From UBA1181 sp963626555 (GTDB taxonomy: Bacteria; Bacteroidota; Bacteroidia; Bacteroidales; Paludibacteraceae): DNA of 56,886 nt. The translations under genes were made by a program, and so were the position numbers. The stretch lies in NCBI GenBank assembly GCA_963626555.1, contig CAVFXQ010000014.1, positions 1 through 56,886 of the forward strand, in the 5' to 3' direction. The notes beneath the pieces are model-generated. The model worked only from the letters and a program-made list of their open reading frames with translations. It had not been told where the DNA came from and made no database searches. Positions 42,601 to 50,459 of the stretch are shown here, in pieces (the first letter of the stretch is position 1; each line of letters starts with the position of its first letter).

Positions 42601-43152
42601 ACCATTCTCATCGGGAGTATCATTTCCGTATGAAGTAATACTTGCCACATAGATGACAAAGCGGTAGGTTCGACTGTCGCAAAGGTTAAACTCGATTTTT
42701 TTAGAGAAGATGGTCAACCCCTCGAATTTAGAAGCAGAGTTTATCACCAACATCGCACCATTCTTATTGCCCGTGTGGTCACGGCCTCCAATAAAGTGTC
42801 CTGCCGATGTTTTACATTCTCCCCAACGGTTATACGCCCACCAGGTACTGTTGGTAATCCCATAATATCCATCATCAATGGTTCCACACTTTCCAGCACC
42901 TTCCTTACATGCATACCCTCCGGTACACTCCATCTCATAGGTCGTAGGATTCTGAGTCTCCTTCAGACAATAGCGCTTGTTTTCCATAAAACAATGGCTA
43001 GGTACCGTAGAGTTTGGGTCAGGGAAATCCTTGATAACGGTGTCTTCAGCCACACCGAAATCTTCACGCCACACCAAGTTCCAACTATCCTCTGCGCAAA
43101 GCATCATAGCATAACTCAGCAGTATACCTATTATTGTACATACTCTTTTCAT
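36676..43152 (-). CDS. Giant multi-Ig-domain surface protein with T9SS type B sorting domain
   Basis: The 2,158-residue exported protein has a signal peptide (MKRVCTIIGILLSYAMMLCA). Two similar jelly-roll-like regions follow, starting NLVWREDFG (about 25) and RTVWKEDFG (about 425). From about 720 to 2,060 there are about 15 Ig/PKD-like modules of 80-100 residues, each opening with a xxCxGxxxxL motif and closing with an STTYxxxA-like strand. The last ~85 residues (SIPSAFVPESENWRVENL ... VKIYDRYGKLL ... GWDGTYNGNKMPSTDYWYEV) are the type B sorting domain once called the gliding-motility C-terminal domain. It is probably a T9SS-exported surface adhesin. Ligand unknown. Confidence 0.92.
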   Translation of the reverse strand: MKRVCTIIGILLSYAMMLCAEDSWNLVWREDFGVAEDTVIKDFPDPNSTVPSHCFMENKRYCLKETQNPTTYEMECTGGYACKEGAGKCGTIDDGYYGITNSTWWAYNRWGECKTSAGHFIGGRDHTGNKNGAMLVINSASKFEGLTIFSKKIEFNLCDSRTYRFVIYVASITSYGNDTPDENGKTSGGNANLELKIINSKTNEEIKNIKTGDIPYWVATGWGGDGSVADAYAEREWSMYSCEFTANDGDVLDLQVVNWGTGFNDFAIDDISLFRNDGDIDVVDPVISTNTLASGSTVSADACIYKAAFSLKADVLESWKKIYDKVYFLWQKSTDDGLTWENVTEVSGVDQTYVEIEVNKDIPTVYRVIITGGSTETVAESQALEIAANGAPEDGCAYYSISNTLAGVSPTPDCTYQEGLRTVWKEDFGLVDSLTTYSYDGAVATYYEYGKPNNEMKGGEYVITSAPDYAIKTDSWAKPSAMADYSGEVNGAFYYTYLVTATDEENGDIMISKKVSGPFCKCKNFVFTYVFYSADQWGDGTMEARVLDDSGDLLASTPYKVNSENYEKWTRISVPFTLSTDYTGGVTLQIINTSGSGFFKHLGFDNLEILVCSESAPQGKIGIDKTSGKTALMNFECNEEPLHTIDVTDASEWKAKYADYGVAWQYSVDGGAWQYLSSQTSETYEDADGALINYRAVFAETQDAAEQAAKNGTPDDPCVVFGFSNSAALKCKVTGCKPAEFAFVTEDTINICSDTTEKIKLEVEQTNKVNVDAMQWYSSPADQKVWTAIVGETSAILEVLPTDSTDYMFIAVNDTCMDTLYARINVYEAITFDELEDVDVCEGSPFSIEPKLLSGKPIDYIWNGEKSAEATFSETEATETKTITFSATDGVCTSKKQSVAVNVEKKYVPTWTETDFTVCEGTSVPLSFVFDPDSATFAAVHTSSWTKDGTEVSTNFSETFTEDESCVLKQTITSEICGSVESDFTITVEKKATLTLTSDKDAICSGGEVEFGITADAPNGFSLMSYESAAKASSVKDYVATDKDVSVNLTPTKATSYFLYVAEGVCPAVSSDTITIIVDEPLDFTFGEVPSTACEGEELTLEAISKGGAYVTAGWLKGEDAVTSEDPLKFTDKPTESTVYTFEATSGQCPTFTHTINVELDKLTDLEIQSDKENVCAGDEIRLDAIYTTTPNVLGWEYSTDNVNFINFSDEITSSKTFTTTTDMSSLYFRLATVGNSRCPKSWSKTIKVGVESPLDIEWPEDQTICEGSTLAFSFSDITEKERELYTYSWTKNGTEVSTDLDYSAEYDESTTLKLTITSAVCPIVEHTFNVEVQKLVNLELLASDETICQGSTVTLTADYGTATSLVWVASPTTGSASQSDVSKELKKTLDQKPSTSTMYWIEYRGDEVCPQVRSSDFVLVEVEDSIDFEITGAVEAVCYGNAVNLTAKQKQGLTDNHSWLKDGAEFSSEYTLTDIPENDVVYTFSATGTVCPQKTKDVSVIVEKTADLTLTLSDTKICQGSDVTLNAEFGESTSLIWEESTDGKFYKTFDEELVATKTQKPSKTTTYRLKSAATGVCEATYSEPQTVIVEDSISVELASVKPIICLGEEITLSANVKQGAKDNVVWNDGSADIATTLTKSVSPTTSTTYTFTAKGDVCEAVSKSVSVEVEEPTTLSLTSSDEKICNGSNITLTADYGTAKSLNWESSTDNKTFTMFASDLSASILQTPTKTTYYRLKTPATSACPQVLSEIVKVEVEEKVSVALSEAQLICPGKTATIKATIEGSPIETIWYSKTEGSEYSEESLSGKSVTVSPSVSSTYKLLAKADVCEDAEAEVTITVDEIPTLEFASSANEVCEGDAVTLTATYEIPNNLVWYSKVGNAAYEKMEEGVSSMDVVPAETTTYKITATSSAGCPAGEKTQKVDVDEAVSITLDGKQICEGDSSTLKIQGLKDYTEIAWSTGESTKSILVKPTSTTTYTVTVKNGLCEAETQADVEVISSPKVLSCEEVEIRYYQMEVESELQPIYFDLGDGRAVTTDDKFSVSYGKTYNITVSNEIGCSTVYTLVTPVYDISIPSAFVPESENWRVENLERYANSSVKIYDRYGKLLAKISGADNTGWDGTYNGNKMPSTDYWYEVSVGEIAKTYVGHFTLLRQKE

Positions 43153-43262
43153 ATCTGAATCAATTGCTTTTCAATTCGTGTTAGTAATATATGCAACGTG
43201 TAAAATTAAGAATTTTTCAGAAATACGAGCGATTGAATGCGGTTATTTTTCGTAGTTATAAC

Positions 43263-43270
43263 TATATTTG
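43263..43270 (+). promoter_or_regulatory. -7 box upstream of the YifB/ComM gene
   Basis: TATATTTG exactly matches TAnnTTTG. No clear TTTG is seen at the usual distance upstream. It lies 78 bases before the ATG at 43349. Confidence 0.45.
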
Positions 43271-43348
43271 CGAAAGAAGATTTAACCTGCTTTGTGAGAT
43301 GTCCTGTTTTGCCTCGTTTGCAAAAAGTCTTCAAAGCGATAAAGATTT

Positions 43349-44893
43349 ATGTTTATGTTAGTCAAGACATACGGTGCTGCTGTGCAAGGAATTCATGCCG
43401 CCACCATTACCATTGAAGTGAATGTAACACCTGGAATTCGCTTCTCGTTAGTCGGACTGCCCGACAACTGTATCAAAGAGAGTCATGAACGAATGATGTC
43501 TGCCCTTGGTGTCTGCGGATTGGAATTTCCTCATTATCAAGTGATTGTCAATATGGCTCCTGCCGATATTCGTAAAGAGGGTGCCGCATACGACCTTCCT
43601 CTCACCATCGGAATCATGGCAGGAGCAGGGCAGATTAAATATGAGGAGCTCTCACAATACATCATCATGGGTGAACTCTCGTTAGACGGCACTCTGCAAC
43701 CCATCAAAGGAGCATTACCCATCGCTATCAAAGCACGAGAAGAGGGCTTCAGAGGTTTAATATTACCTGCAGAAAATGCCCGAGAAGCTGCCGTCGTCAA
43801 CAATCTAAACGTATATGGTGCGAAAAATCTCAAGGAAGTGATTGATTTCTTGAACAAAGTAGTTGAGATAAAACCCACTTTCGTAGACACTCGTGCCGAG
43901 TTTGCTAAGAACCAAGGGCATTACGACATAGATTTCGCAGATGTCAAGGGACAAGAAAATGTAAAACGTGCTTTTGAAGTGGCAGCGGCAGGCGGTCATA
44001 ACATCATTCTGATTGGTCCACCAGGAGCAGGGAAATCAATGTTGGCAAAACGAATCTCTACCATATTGCCACCCTTAACACTTCATGAAGCCTTGGAAAC
44101 CACAAAGATACATTCAGTGGCAGGCAAAATAGGGAAAGAGACCTCCCTTATGACACAACGCCCATACCGAAACCCTCATCACACCATCTCCGATGCTGCC
44201 CTTTGCGGTGGAGGAGGCTACCCTCAGCCTGGCGAAATTTCATTGGCACATAATGGGATCCTCTTCTTGGATGAGCTGCCAGAGTTCAAACGAACGGTTT
44301 TGGAAGTAATGCGTCAGCCGTTGGAAGACCGTAAAATCACCATTTCAAGGGCGCGGTCAACCGTAGAATATCCTGCCAGTTTCATGCTTGTAGCAGCGAT
44401 GAACCCCTGTCCATGTGGCTTCTATAACCATCCGACAAGAGAGTGTGTCTGCGCACCTGGCATGGTGCAGCGCTATATGAGCAAGATTTCAGGTCCGTTG
44501 CTTGACCGTATCGACATACAGATAGAGGTAGTCCCTGTACCGTTTGAGAAACTGTCGGAGTGCGCCCCGTCAGAATCGAGTGCAGAGATACGTCAGCGCG
44601 TGGTGGCAGCCCGCAACATCCAGTTGGAGCGGTTCAAAAACGAACAAGGAGTGCATTGCAATGCCCAGATGAGTTCGCGCCTGCTTCACAAATACGCGGT
44701 GTTAGACGAAGAAGCCCTCAATCGCCTCAAAACCGCCATGTTGAAGCTCAATCTCTCCGCCCGTGCCTACGACAGAATCCTAAAAGTCAGTCGCACGATA
44801 GCCGACTTAGACAACTCCGAGCAGATACTGGCAAAGCACATCAACGAAGCAATCAATTATCGGAATTTAGATAGAGAGGGGTGGGCGGGGTAA
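43349..44893 (+). CDS. comM: YifB/ComM family Mg-chelatase-like AAA+ ATPase
   Basis: The 514-residue protein has an N-terminal Lon-protease-like fold domain (about 1-165, KTYGAAVQGIHA ... SLVGLPDNCIKESHER). A Mg-chelatase-type AAA+ domain follows, with Walker A GPPGAGKS near 223-230 and Walker B ILFLDELPEF near 307, and then PCPCGFYNHP and the C-terminal helical domain. ComM is a hexameric helicase that helps branch migration in natural transformation. The ATG at 43349 and another at 43355 are both possible starts. It shares no operon with its neighbours; the next genes are a decayed frame and an AddA-like nuclease. Confidence 0.95.
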   Translation: MFMLVKTYGAAVQGIHAATITIEVNVTPGIRFSLVGLPDNCIKESHERMMSALGVCGLEFPHYQVIVNMAPADIRKEGAAYDLPLTIGIMAGAGQIKYEELSQYIIMGELSLDGTLQPIKGALPIAIKAREEGFRGLILPAENAREAAVVNNLNVYGAKNLKEVIDFLNKVVEIKPTFVDTRAEFAKNQGHYDIDFADVKGQENVKRAFEVAAAGGHNIILIGPPGAGKSMLAKRISTILPPLTLHEALETTKIHSVAGKIGKETSLMTQRPYRNPHHTISDAALCGGGGYPQPGEISLAHNGILFLDELPEFKRTVLEVMRQPLEDRKITISRARSTVEYPASFMLVAAMNPCPCGFYNHPTRECVCAPGMVQRYMSKISGPLLDRIDIQIEVVPVPFEKLSECAPSESSAEIRQRVVAARNIQLERFKNEQGVHCNAQMSSRLLHKYAVLDEEALNRLKTAMLKLNLSARAYDRILKVSRTIADLDNSEQILAKHINEAINYRNLDREGWAG

Positions 44894-44934
44894 AGGAAAC
44901 CCATATATTCAGAACCCAAATACAACTTAATAAA

Positions 44935-44962
44935 TTGTATTATTGAAAATTTCATAAATTTG
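44935..44962 (+). promoter_or_regulatory. Promoter upstream of the decayed AAA/PD-(D/E)XK gene
   Basis: TTG at 44935-44937 and a perfect TAAATTTG at 44955-44962 are 17 bases apart. The start codon of the remnant is 64 bases downstream, so the promoter seems to have outlived its gene. Confidence 0.5.
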
Positions 44963-45026
44963 TACGGAGACAACCATCAATCGGAGTTCGAAGATGGTTT
45001 TATAGTTTCGTTCGAAAAACTGCTAT

Positions 45027-45212
45027 ATGGAGAATAACATAGCATTACAAGACAGAAGATTGCCAGCAGGCATCCAGTCGTTCGAAGAGATTCGACGAGA
45101 GAAGTATTTGTATGTTGACAAGACGGATATTCACGATCGTCTAAAAGAGTACTACGATGGCTACCATTTTAGCGAAGACAAATTTGTTACGGGTGCAGAT
45201 GAACCGTGGTAA
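45027..45212 (+). pseudogene. Remnant of an AAA-ATPase-like / PD-(D/E)XK family gene
   Basis: The 61-residue frame begins with the family's N-terminal signature (LPAGIQSFEEIRREKYLYVDKT). Instead of the expected P-loop region it jumps after TDIHDR to LKEYYDGYHFSED, a block normally found near residue 290, and stops 11 residues after it. This indicates an internal in-frame deletion of roughly 250 residues plus loss of the C-terminal nuclease half. An intact-looking C-terminal half of the same family occupies positions 1-611. The fragment may still be expressed, but it lacks both functional domains. Confidence 0.8.
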
Positions 45213-45310
45213 TTTTACATAACCGAAGTTACATAACAACACAGACATACACACATTTTTCTAAACGAAAAAAAGAATCAAAATAAAACGTCTGGCAAAA
45301 TGCCGTTCCA

Positions 45311-45342
45311 TTCGCTCTTCTCGTTTTTAATTTTTAAATTTG
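45311..45342 (+). promoter_or_regulatory. Promoter of the AddA-like gene
   Basis: TTCG at 45311-45314, one mismatch from TTTG, and a perfect TAAATTTG at 45335-45342 are 20 bases apart. The ATG follows 22 bases after the -7 box. Confidence 0.6.
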
Positions 45343-45364
45343 AATAATTTAAATAAGGCTTTAC

Positions 45365-48300
45365 ATGTCAAACTCAAACACATTGAAATTGTATCGTGCA
45401 TCGGCGGGATCTGGGAAAACTTACACGCTATCTTTAGAATTTCTTAAGTTGTTAGTGCGTAAGCCAGACTCGTACAAAAACATACTTGCCGTAACCTTTA
45501 CAAACAAAGCTACTGCCGAGATGCAGACTCGTATCATGTCTGATCTCTACACGATTATCAACAACCTTGATGCGAGCCTCCTTGCAAACTTAATGAAAGG
45601 TCTTGAGGCGGATCGCCTGCCCAAAGACCCATTGCTGTCTGAGGATGATGTTCGCAAAAATGCCAGACTTGCACTGAACAAAATCTTGCACGACTATAGC
45701 CGATTTCAAATCAGTACCATTGATAGTTTCTTCCAAATCATTCTCCGAAATCTGGCTCACGAGTTGGGGGTCGGGGCTTATCTCAACATCTCGATCGACC
45801 AAGATGAACCCCTCACCGATGCCGTTGATGTACTGACCGAAGAATGTAACACAAACAAAGATATTCGTCAGAAATTGATTGATTTCATTAAAGAAAAATC
45901 TGACAACAGCAAAAACACTAACATCACGTCAGACATAAAAAAATTTAGCCTAAATATCTTTAAAGAGGGTTTTAAACAATTTGAGGAGGCGATCGAGAAG
46001 GTATTAAAAGCCAATCCTAAGGCAATTGAAGATTATCGAAAACAAATTTATAGTATTGTCACAACCCAAAAAAGAGAGATTGATTCATATATAGAGAAAC
46101 TTGATCAATGTATGAAGAGTCATAACATTACTGTAGATGATCTCTCTAGTAAAAAAAAAGGAGTTTACTCCTATATTAATCACATAAAAAAAGGCGATTA
46201 TGTTACTCCTGTCTCTGGAAACGGTTACAAAGGGACATTAGAACCCGATGAAGAGAAGAGAATCACAGCATGGGTGGCAGGCTATAAAGCAGGGAAAAAG
46301 CTTCCTAAAGAGACCTTAGACTTAGTCAAAGTCGTCAAAGATGAACTCATACCCTTAGCTATTGAAATCGCAACAAAGCAAAGCAAATATAGTGAAGATA
46401 TTGCGTCGTGCGAGTTAATCCTTGAAAAAGTCAATGAATTTGGGCTTCTTTACGAAATGTCTGAAATCGTCCGTAAAGTAAACAACGAGCGTGGACAATT
46501 CATTCTGAGTGATACTGCCAACTTGCTGCAAGGAATGATTCAAGACTCTGATACTCCATTCATCTACGAGAAGATTGGCACGAAGTTGGATCATATTATG
46601 ATCGACGAGTTTCAAGACACCAGCCAAACACAGTGGAACAACTTCCGCCCACTTATCAACGAATGTCTTGCTTCCAACCAAACGAATCTCATCGTGGGCG
46701 ACGCAAAACAAGCTATTTACCGTTTCAGAAACAGCGACTGGCAAATCATCCAGGATTTGGACAACGAACCATCGTTCAAGCAAATCGGAGTCTCCCCTAC
46801 TTTAATTCCTGCCTCGGGAAATTATCGTAGTATGCAAGAAATCATCGATTTCAACAACATGCTTTTCGCTCCCAAAGATGCTGAAAATGAAAATGATATA
46901 TCTCCTATCTTGCAACCATACATTAATGTCTATTGCAGTGGAAAGGATGCAACAGCAAGCAGCAAAGAACTTTTTGAGAAGTTGATTGACGTTTACAGAA
47001 CTGCTCATCAAAATCTCGGAAAAAAGGATGAACAAGAACGAAAAGGCTTTGTCTCCGTTGAGTTTTTGGGCGACGGAATAGACAAAAAAAACTTGTCTAA
47101 GGCAGATGAAGAGGAGCAAAAAAATGAAGTTAGAGAAGAAGAAAGCGGCCCAAATAAGGACAACAGAATGCTGAACCACTTGCTCAAAACTGTCATTGAC
47201 CTCCAACTCAACAAAGATATTCAAGCCAAGGACATCACCATTCTCGTCAGAAATTCGAAGAGGATTTCACAAATCGCAGAATTCTTTGCCAATTACAAGA
47301 ATTTGCATTCAAGTGAATTATTTTCTAATCTCAAATTAGATATCATTTCAGACGAGGCTTATCTACTGGAATCGTCTATAGCATTAACAACCTTGATTGA
47401 TGCAATGCGTGTTATCCTCAACCCGGACGACCTCATTTCAATGACCGAAGTTTATTTCCGTTATAATTCTATTAAAGAGGAGAAAAGCGAACTACCAGAC
47501 GCTATCAGTCAGACAATTGCAGATACATGGTTCATGTATTCCGAAGATTTCAAAAGACTCAAGGGTGAGATTTTAGAGTGTTCAAGTCTGCCACTCTACG
47601 AAATGACAGAGAGACTCATCTACTTGCTCCAATTAGAAAAGATGAAAAATCAATCTTCTTTCATCTTCAAGTTTTTAGATGCTCTTAATGAGTTTATCCA
47701 ACGAAAAACTTCAGATTTAGCCCACTTTATTGATTATTGGGATAAATATCTGAAACAACAAAAGATACCAATGGGCGACAATGCCGATGGTATCCGCATC
47801 TCAACGATCCATAAGTCAAAAGGATTGGAGTATCACACTGTAATCATACCTTTCTGCAACGATCCTTACACCAATGGTAATTCGGAGGAAATTGCTTGGT
47901 GTAAAATTCCGGAGGAAAATAAATCCTTTAATGGATTCCCTGTTTGGCCAATCAACATGAAATCCTCAAAAGCTAAAAATTCCATCTTCAAGGAAGATTG
48001 GAGTAGAAATCAGGTGTTGACCCTCGCCGACTCGATCAATCTCCTTTATGTGGCTTTCACACGCGCTGTCTGCAACCTCTTCATTATGTGTGATAATGTT
48101 GTTCCTAAAAAAGGAAAACAAGCAGACGAGGAAAACAAAGTACCAAAGCAATTCAATACACTATTACTCAATGTATTAGGAGATAAGTTATCCGATGTAG
48201 AAGATGAGGAAACAACCGAAAATGAAGAACAAAAGGTTGTCTTCCGCTACTATCAGAAAGGAACTATTATGCCTTCTTTCACAACAAAAGAGAAGAAGAA

Positions 48301-48883
48301 ATCATCAAATCCTTTTAAAGCAGATGTGGACACAATTGACTGTCATTTCCACTATGAACGTCTTCGTGCCAACTTCAGAAACTCTAACAAGGCGTCTGAC
48401 TATATTAAAAATTTGTTAGACGCAGAAAACATAGACGAAAATTGTACAGAAGAAATCAATAAGACTCGTGTCAAAGCCCAAAAAAAAGGTATCCTGCTTC
48501 ATGCCTTGTTTTCAATAATTAACACTGAGAATGACATTGAAAAAGCGACAGAAGAACTTCTCAATAGCGGTATGATTGAATCAAAAGAAGAGAAAGATGA
48601 ATTAATGGACTACGCAAAGGAGAAAATTAAAGAACATAATGAATGGTTCCTACTAGGACTGAAAACCTTTAACGAGTGTTCTATACTTTCATTAGACCCT
48701 AATACGAAAAAGTTGTCAGAACATCGTCCAGACCGTGTCATTCAGGATGGTAAGAAGATGATTATCATTGACTACAAGACGGGTAAACATCACGCAGAAC
48801 ACCAAAAGCAAGTAGACCAGTATGCCACTCTATTGCAACAAATGGGATATGAGACGGAAACGCACCTTTGGTATCTCAACTAA
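45365..48883 (+). CDS. AddA/RecB-like UvrD-type helicase with C-terminal nuclease domain
   Basis: The 1,172-residue protein joins an SF1 helicase to a RecB-type nuclease and should resect double-strand breaks. Walker A ASAGSGKT is at 12-19, motif Ia AVTFTNKATAEM near 47, Walker B MIDEFQDTSQTQW near 415, GDAKQAIYRFR near 440, ISTIHKSKGLEY near 820 and LLYVAFTRA near 895. The nuclease ends the protein with HRPDRV ... IIIDYKTGKHHAEHQKQVDQYATLL. A lysine/glutamate-rich linker lies near 570-600. Its usual partner, an AddB-like PD-(D/E)XK protein, is not adjacent. Both neighbours are convergent or decayed, so the gene stands alone. Confidence 0.92.
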   Translation: MSNSNTLKLYRASAGSGKTYTLSLEFLKLLVRKPDSYKNILAVTFTNKATAEMQTRIMSDLYTIINNLDASLLANLMKGLEADRLPKDPLLSEDDVRKNARLALNKILHDYSRFQISTIDSFFQIILRNLAHELGVGAYLNISIDQDEPLTDAVDVLTEECNTNKDIRQKLIDFIKEKSDNSKNTNITSDIKKFSLNIFKEGFKQFEEAIEKVLKANPKAIEDYRKQIYSIVTTQKREIDSYIEKLDQCMKSHNITVDDLSSKKKGVYSYINHIKKGDYVTPVSGNGYKGTLEPDEEKRITAWVAGYKAGKKLPKETLDLVKVVKDELIPLAIEIATKQSKYSEDIASCELILEKVNEFGLLYEMSEIVRKVNNERGQFILSDTANLLQGMIQDSDTPFIYEKIGTKLDHIMIDEFQDTSQTQWNNFRPLINECLASNQTNLIVGDAKQAIYRFRNSDWQIIQDLDNEPSFKQIGVSPTLIPASGNYRSMQEIIDFNNMLFAPKDAENENDISPILQPYINVYCSGKDATASSKELFEKLIDVYRTAHQNLGKKDEQERKGFVSVEFLGDGIDKKNLSKADEEEQKNEVREEESGPNKDNRMLNHLLKTVIDLQLNKDIQAKDITILVRNSKRISQIAEFFANYKNLHSSELFSNLKLDIISDEAYLLESSIALTTLIDAMRVILNPDDLISMTEVYFRYNSIKEEKSELPDAISQTIADTWFMYSEDFKRLKGEILECSSLPLYEMTERLIYLLQLEKMKNQSSFIFKFLDALNEFIQRKTSDLAHFIDYWDKYLKQQKIPMGDNADGIRISTIHKSKGLEYHTVIIPFCNDPYTNGNSEEIAWCKIPEENKSFNGFPVWPINMKSSKAKNSIFKEDWSRNQVLTLADSINLLYVAFTRAVCNLFIMCDNVVPKKGKQADEENKVPKQFNTLLLNVLGDKLSDVEDEETTENEEQKVVFRYYQKGTIMPSFTTKEKKKSSNPFKADVDTIDCHFHYERLRANFRNSNKASDYIKNLLDAENIDENCTEEINKTRVKAQKKGILLHALFSIINTENDIEKATEELLNSGMIESKEEKDELMDYAKEKIKEHNEWFLLGLKTFNECSILSLDPNTKKLSEHRPDRVIQDGKKMIIIDYKTGKHHAEHQKQVDQYATLLQQMGYETETHLWYLN

Positions 48884-48920
48884 ACTACTAACACAAAAAC
48901 CAGTACGAACGTCATAAACA

Positions 48921-49388
48921 CTACTCTACTGAGGCTATTAGTGTCAAATTCATCCACATCCACACTAAGTAGCGAGTAAATTTTCCTAATGCCATATAGA
49001 CAGCCACCTTCCACCAACAAACCCTAAAATAGCCTAAGGCGACATTGATAACATCACCAATTACAGGAAGGAAGGAAAAAAAAGCCGCAAAGGCACCAAA
49101 CCTTTGTATCCAATTTTTTCTTTTATCTATGTCTTCTGTGCTGACTCTCAAGTATTTATAAAGCCATTCTTCTTTTCCAAACAAACCCATCCAATAACAG
49201 GTCAGGCCTCCTAAGGTATTTCCTAATGTTCCTAATATAAGGCAATAGAGCGGCGATGCTCCTGCCACCAACAATCCCGTCAATATCAACTCCGAGCTGA
49301 AGGGCAGTATCGTAGCAGACAAAAATGAGGCGAAGAAGAATCCCCAATAGCCATATTGTGTTAAAATATCAACCAATTGTACCATCAT
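48921..49388 (-). CDS. YqaA-family (DedA-superfamily) membrane protein
   Basis: The 155-residue protein has four to five hydrophobic segments and the SNARE-associated/DedA-type pattern. This includes YGYWGFFFASFLSATILPFSSE near 12-33, GTLGNTLGGLTCYWMG near 53-68 and FGAFAAFFSFLPVIGDVINVALGYFRV near 97-123. Short YqaA-type proteins of this length are related to DedA proteins linked to lipid transport. Function here is unproven. Two consecutive ATG codons (49388 and 49385) are both possible starts. It is the last gene of a minus-strand run, 18 bases after the preceding membrane protein gene. Confidence 0.88.
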   Translation of the reverse strand: MMVQLVDILTQYGYWGFFFASFLSATILPFSSELILTGLLVAGASPLYCLILGTLGNTLGGLTCYWMGLFGKEEWLYKYLRVSTEDIDKRKNWIQRFGAFAAFFSFLPVIGDVINVALGYFRVCWWKVAVYMALGKFTRYLVWMWMNLTLIASVE

Positions 49389-49406
49389 ACCTTTCGCTCC
49401 CCTACT

Positions 49407-50435
49407 CTAAAAATTGTAATTAGGGAAAACAAGATAACCCACAGAAAGCAACGTCCAAATGCCGAAAACGATCTTATTCAGCAGACTGTACTCCATCGAG
49501 AATGACTGTCCGAGCAAGAACGATGCATACATAACAGACAGTGGCAGAGTGAGATAGACATCCGTCGGACTCACCGCTATCACAACCAACGACAATACAA
49601 AACTGAGACAAATAAACATCGTCTCCTCCCTACTTCGAATAGACTGATGATCGCTGAACAACATTACTCGCACCATCACAAATACCGTAATAACAGCCGT
49701 AGAGAGCAAATAAATCCAAGTGGAATCCGACATCATCTGCCACATCGCTCCCGACCCGAGACTCCACGAATCAATGTAATGTTCTAAATAGAAAAGATTG
49801 TCCGTCGCCACCAAGAAGACGGTTGCATAGAGTATCGGCACAAACAAGCCTAAAAGAAAGGCTATAAAAGTGCGTAGACATAATGTTCGTGCTTGATAGG
49901 TTATCCACAGCAATGGGAGTACAAATATCGCCGTGGAGAGCGAAAAACAGAGGGAAAGACCGAATAGCAATCCAATGTTGAAAGTTACCAACGAAGCATT
50001 GCTCGCCCCCTCCTCACAAAGGCGAAAACAAGCAAACATAGCAAAGGCGAACAACATCGCCACGAAAAAACCCACATACAACAAATGCGGACGAAACACC
50101 AATGAGGTTATTACGATAAAGAAAAAGGCGGGCATTATAGAACGCAATGGAATAAACGAGTATATCTCATTCATCCACACCATCTCCGTAGCAATAACCA
50201 CCATGAAAAGCAATGACACCCCAACCCCGACACCTGAAGTGAAATCAAATAAATGTTCGTGCAAAAGATTAGCCAGAGGGGAATAACCTAATACGAGTCC
50301 CCCCTCTGGCGTATTTATCGGTGCATCAAGACCTAACTCCGCCACCCCACTCCATATCAACGCAATGATGACAAGACTTACAAAAATGTTTGTTGCCTTC
50401 GGACGAATTAAGTCGGCCAGGTCTCGATACTCCAT
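49407..50435 (-). CDS. Uncharacterised polytopic membrane protein (DUF6427-like)
   Basis: The 342-residue protein has about ten hydrophobic helices and very little soluble sequence. It starts with YRDLADLIRPKATNIFVS and shows NTPEGGLVLGYSPLANLLHE near 40-60. The overall layout resembles DUF6427-type membrane proteins of Bacteroidetes, a tentative match. I recognise no catalytic motif. It lies 24 bases after purD and 18 bases before the YqaA-like gene, so it is probably co-transcribed with both. A role in the envelope is likely only because of topology and neighbours (NodB deacetylase, DUF2723). Confidence 0.75.
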   Translation of the reverse strand: MEYRDLADLIRPKATNIFVSLVIIALIWSGVAELGLDAPINTPEGGLVLGYSPLANLLHEHLFDFTSGVGVGVSLLFMVVIATEMVWMNEIYSFIPLRSIMPAFFFIVITSLVFRPHLLYVGFFVAMLFAFAMFACFRLCEEGASNASLVTFNIGLLFGLSLCFSLSTAIFVLPLLWITYQARTLCLRTFIAFLLGLFVPILYATVFLVATDNLFYLEHYIDSWSLGSGAMWQMMSDSTWIYLLSTAVITVFVMVRVMLFSDHQSIRSREETMFICLSFVLSLVVIAVSPTDVYLTLPLSVMYASFLLGQSFSMEYSLLNKIVFGIWTLLSVGYLVFPNYNF

Positions 50436-50459
50436 ATCTGCTTTCTTTTACCGTTCTGA

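Noticed and set aside
36676..43152. DNA-level tandem repeat or CRISPR-like array in the giant gene
   Set aside because: The periodicity is at protein level; nucleotide copies are diverged, about 250-300 bases long, and lack identical repeats with unique spacers.
46146..46158. A-tracts in the AddA-like gene as phase-variation switches
   Set aside because: Runs are only eight or nine A within an AT-rich genome, and the frame is intact; similar tracts occur throughout the window.
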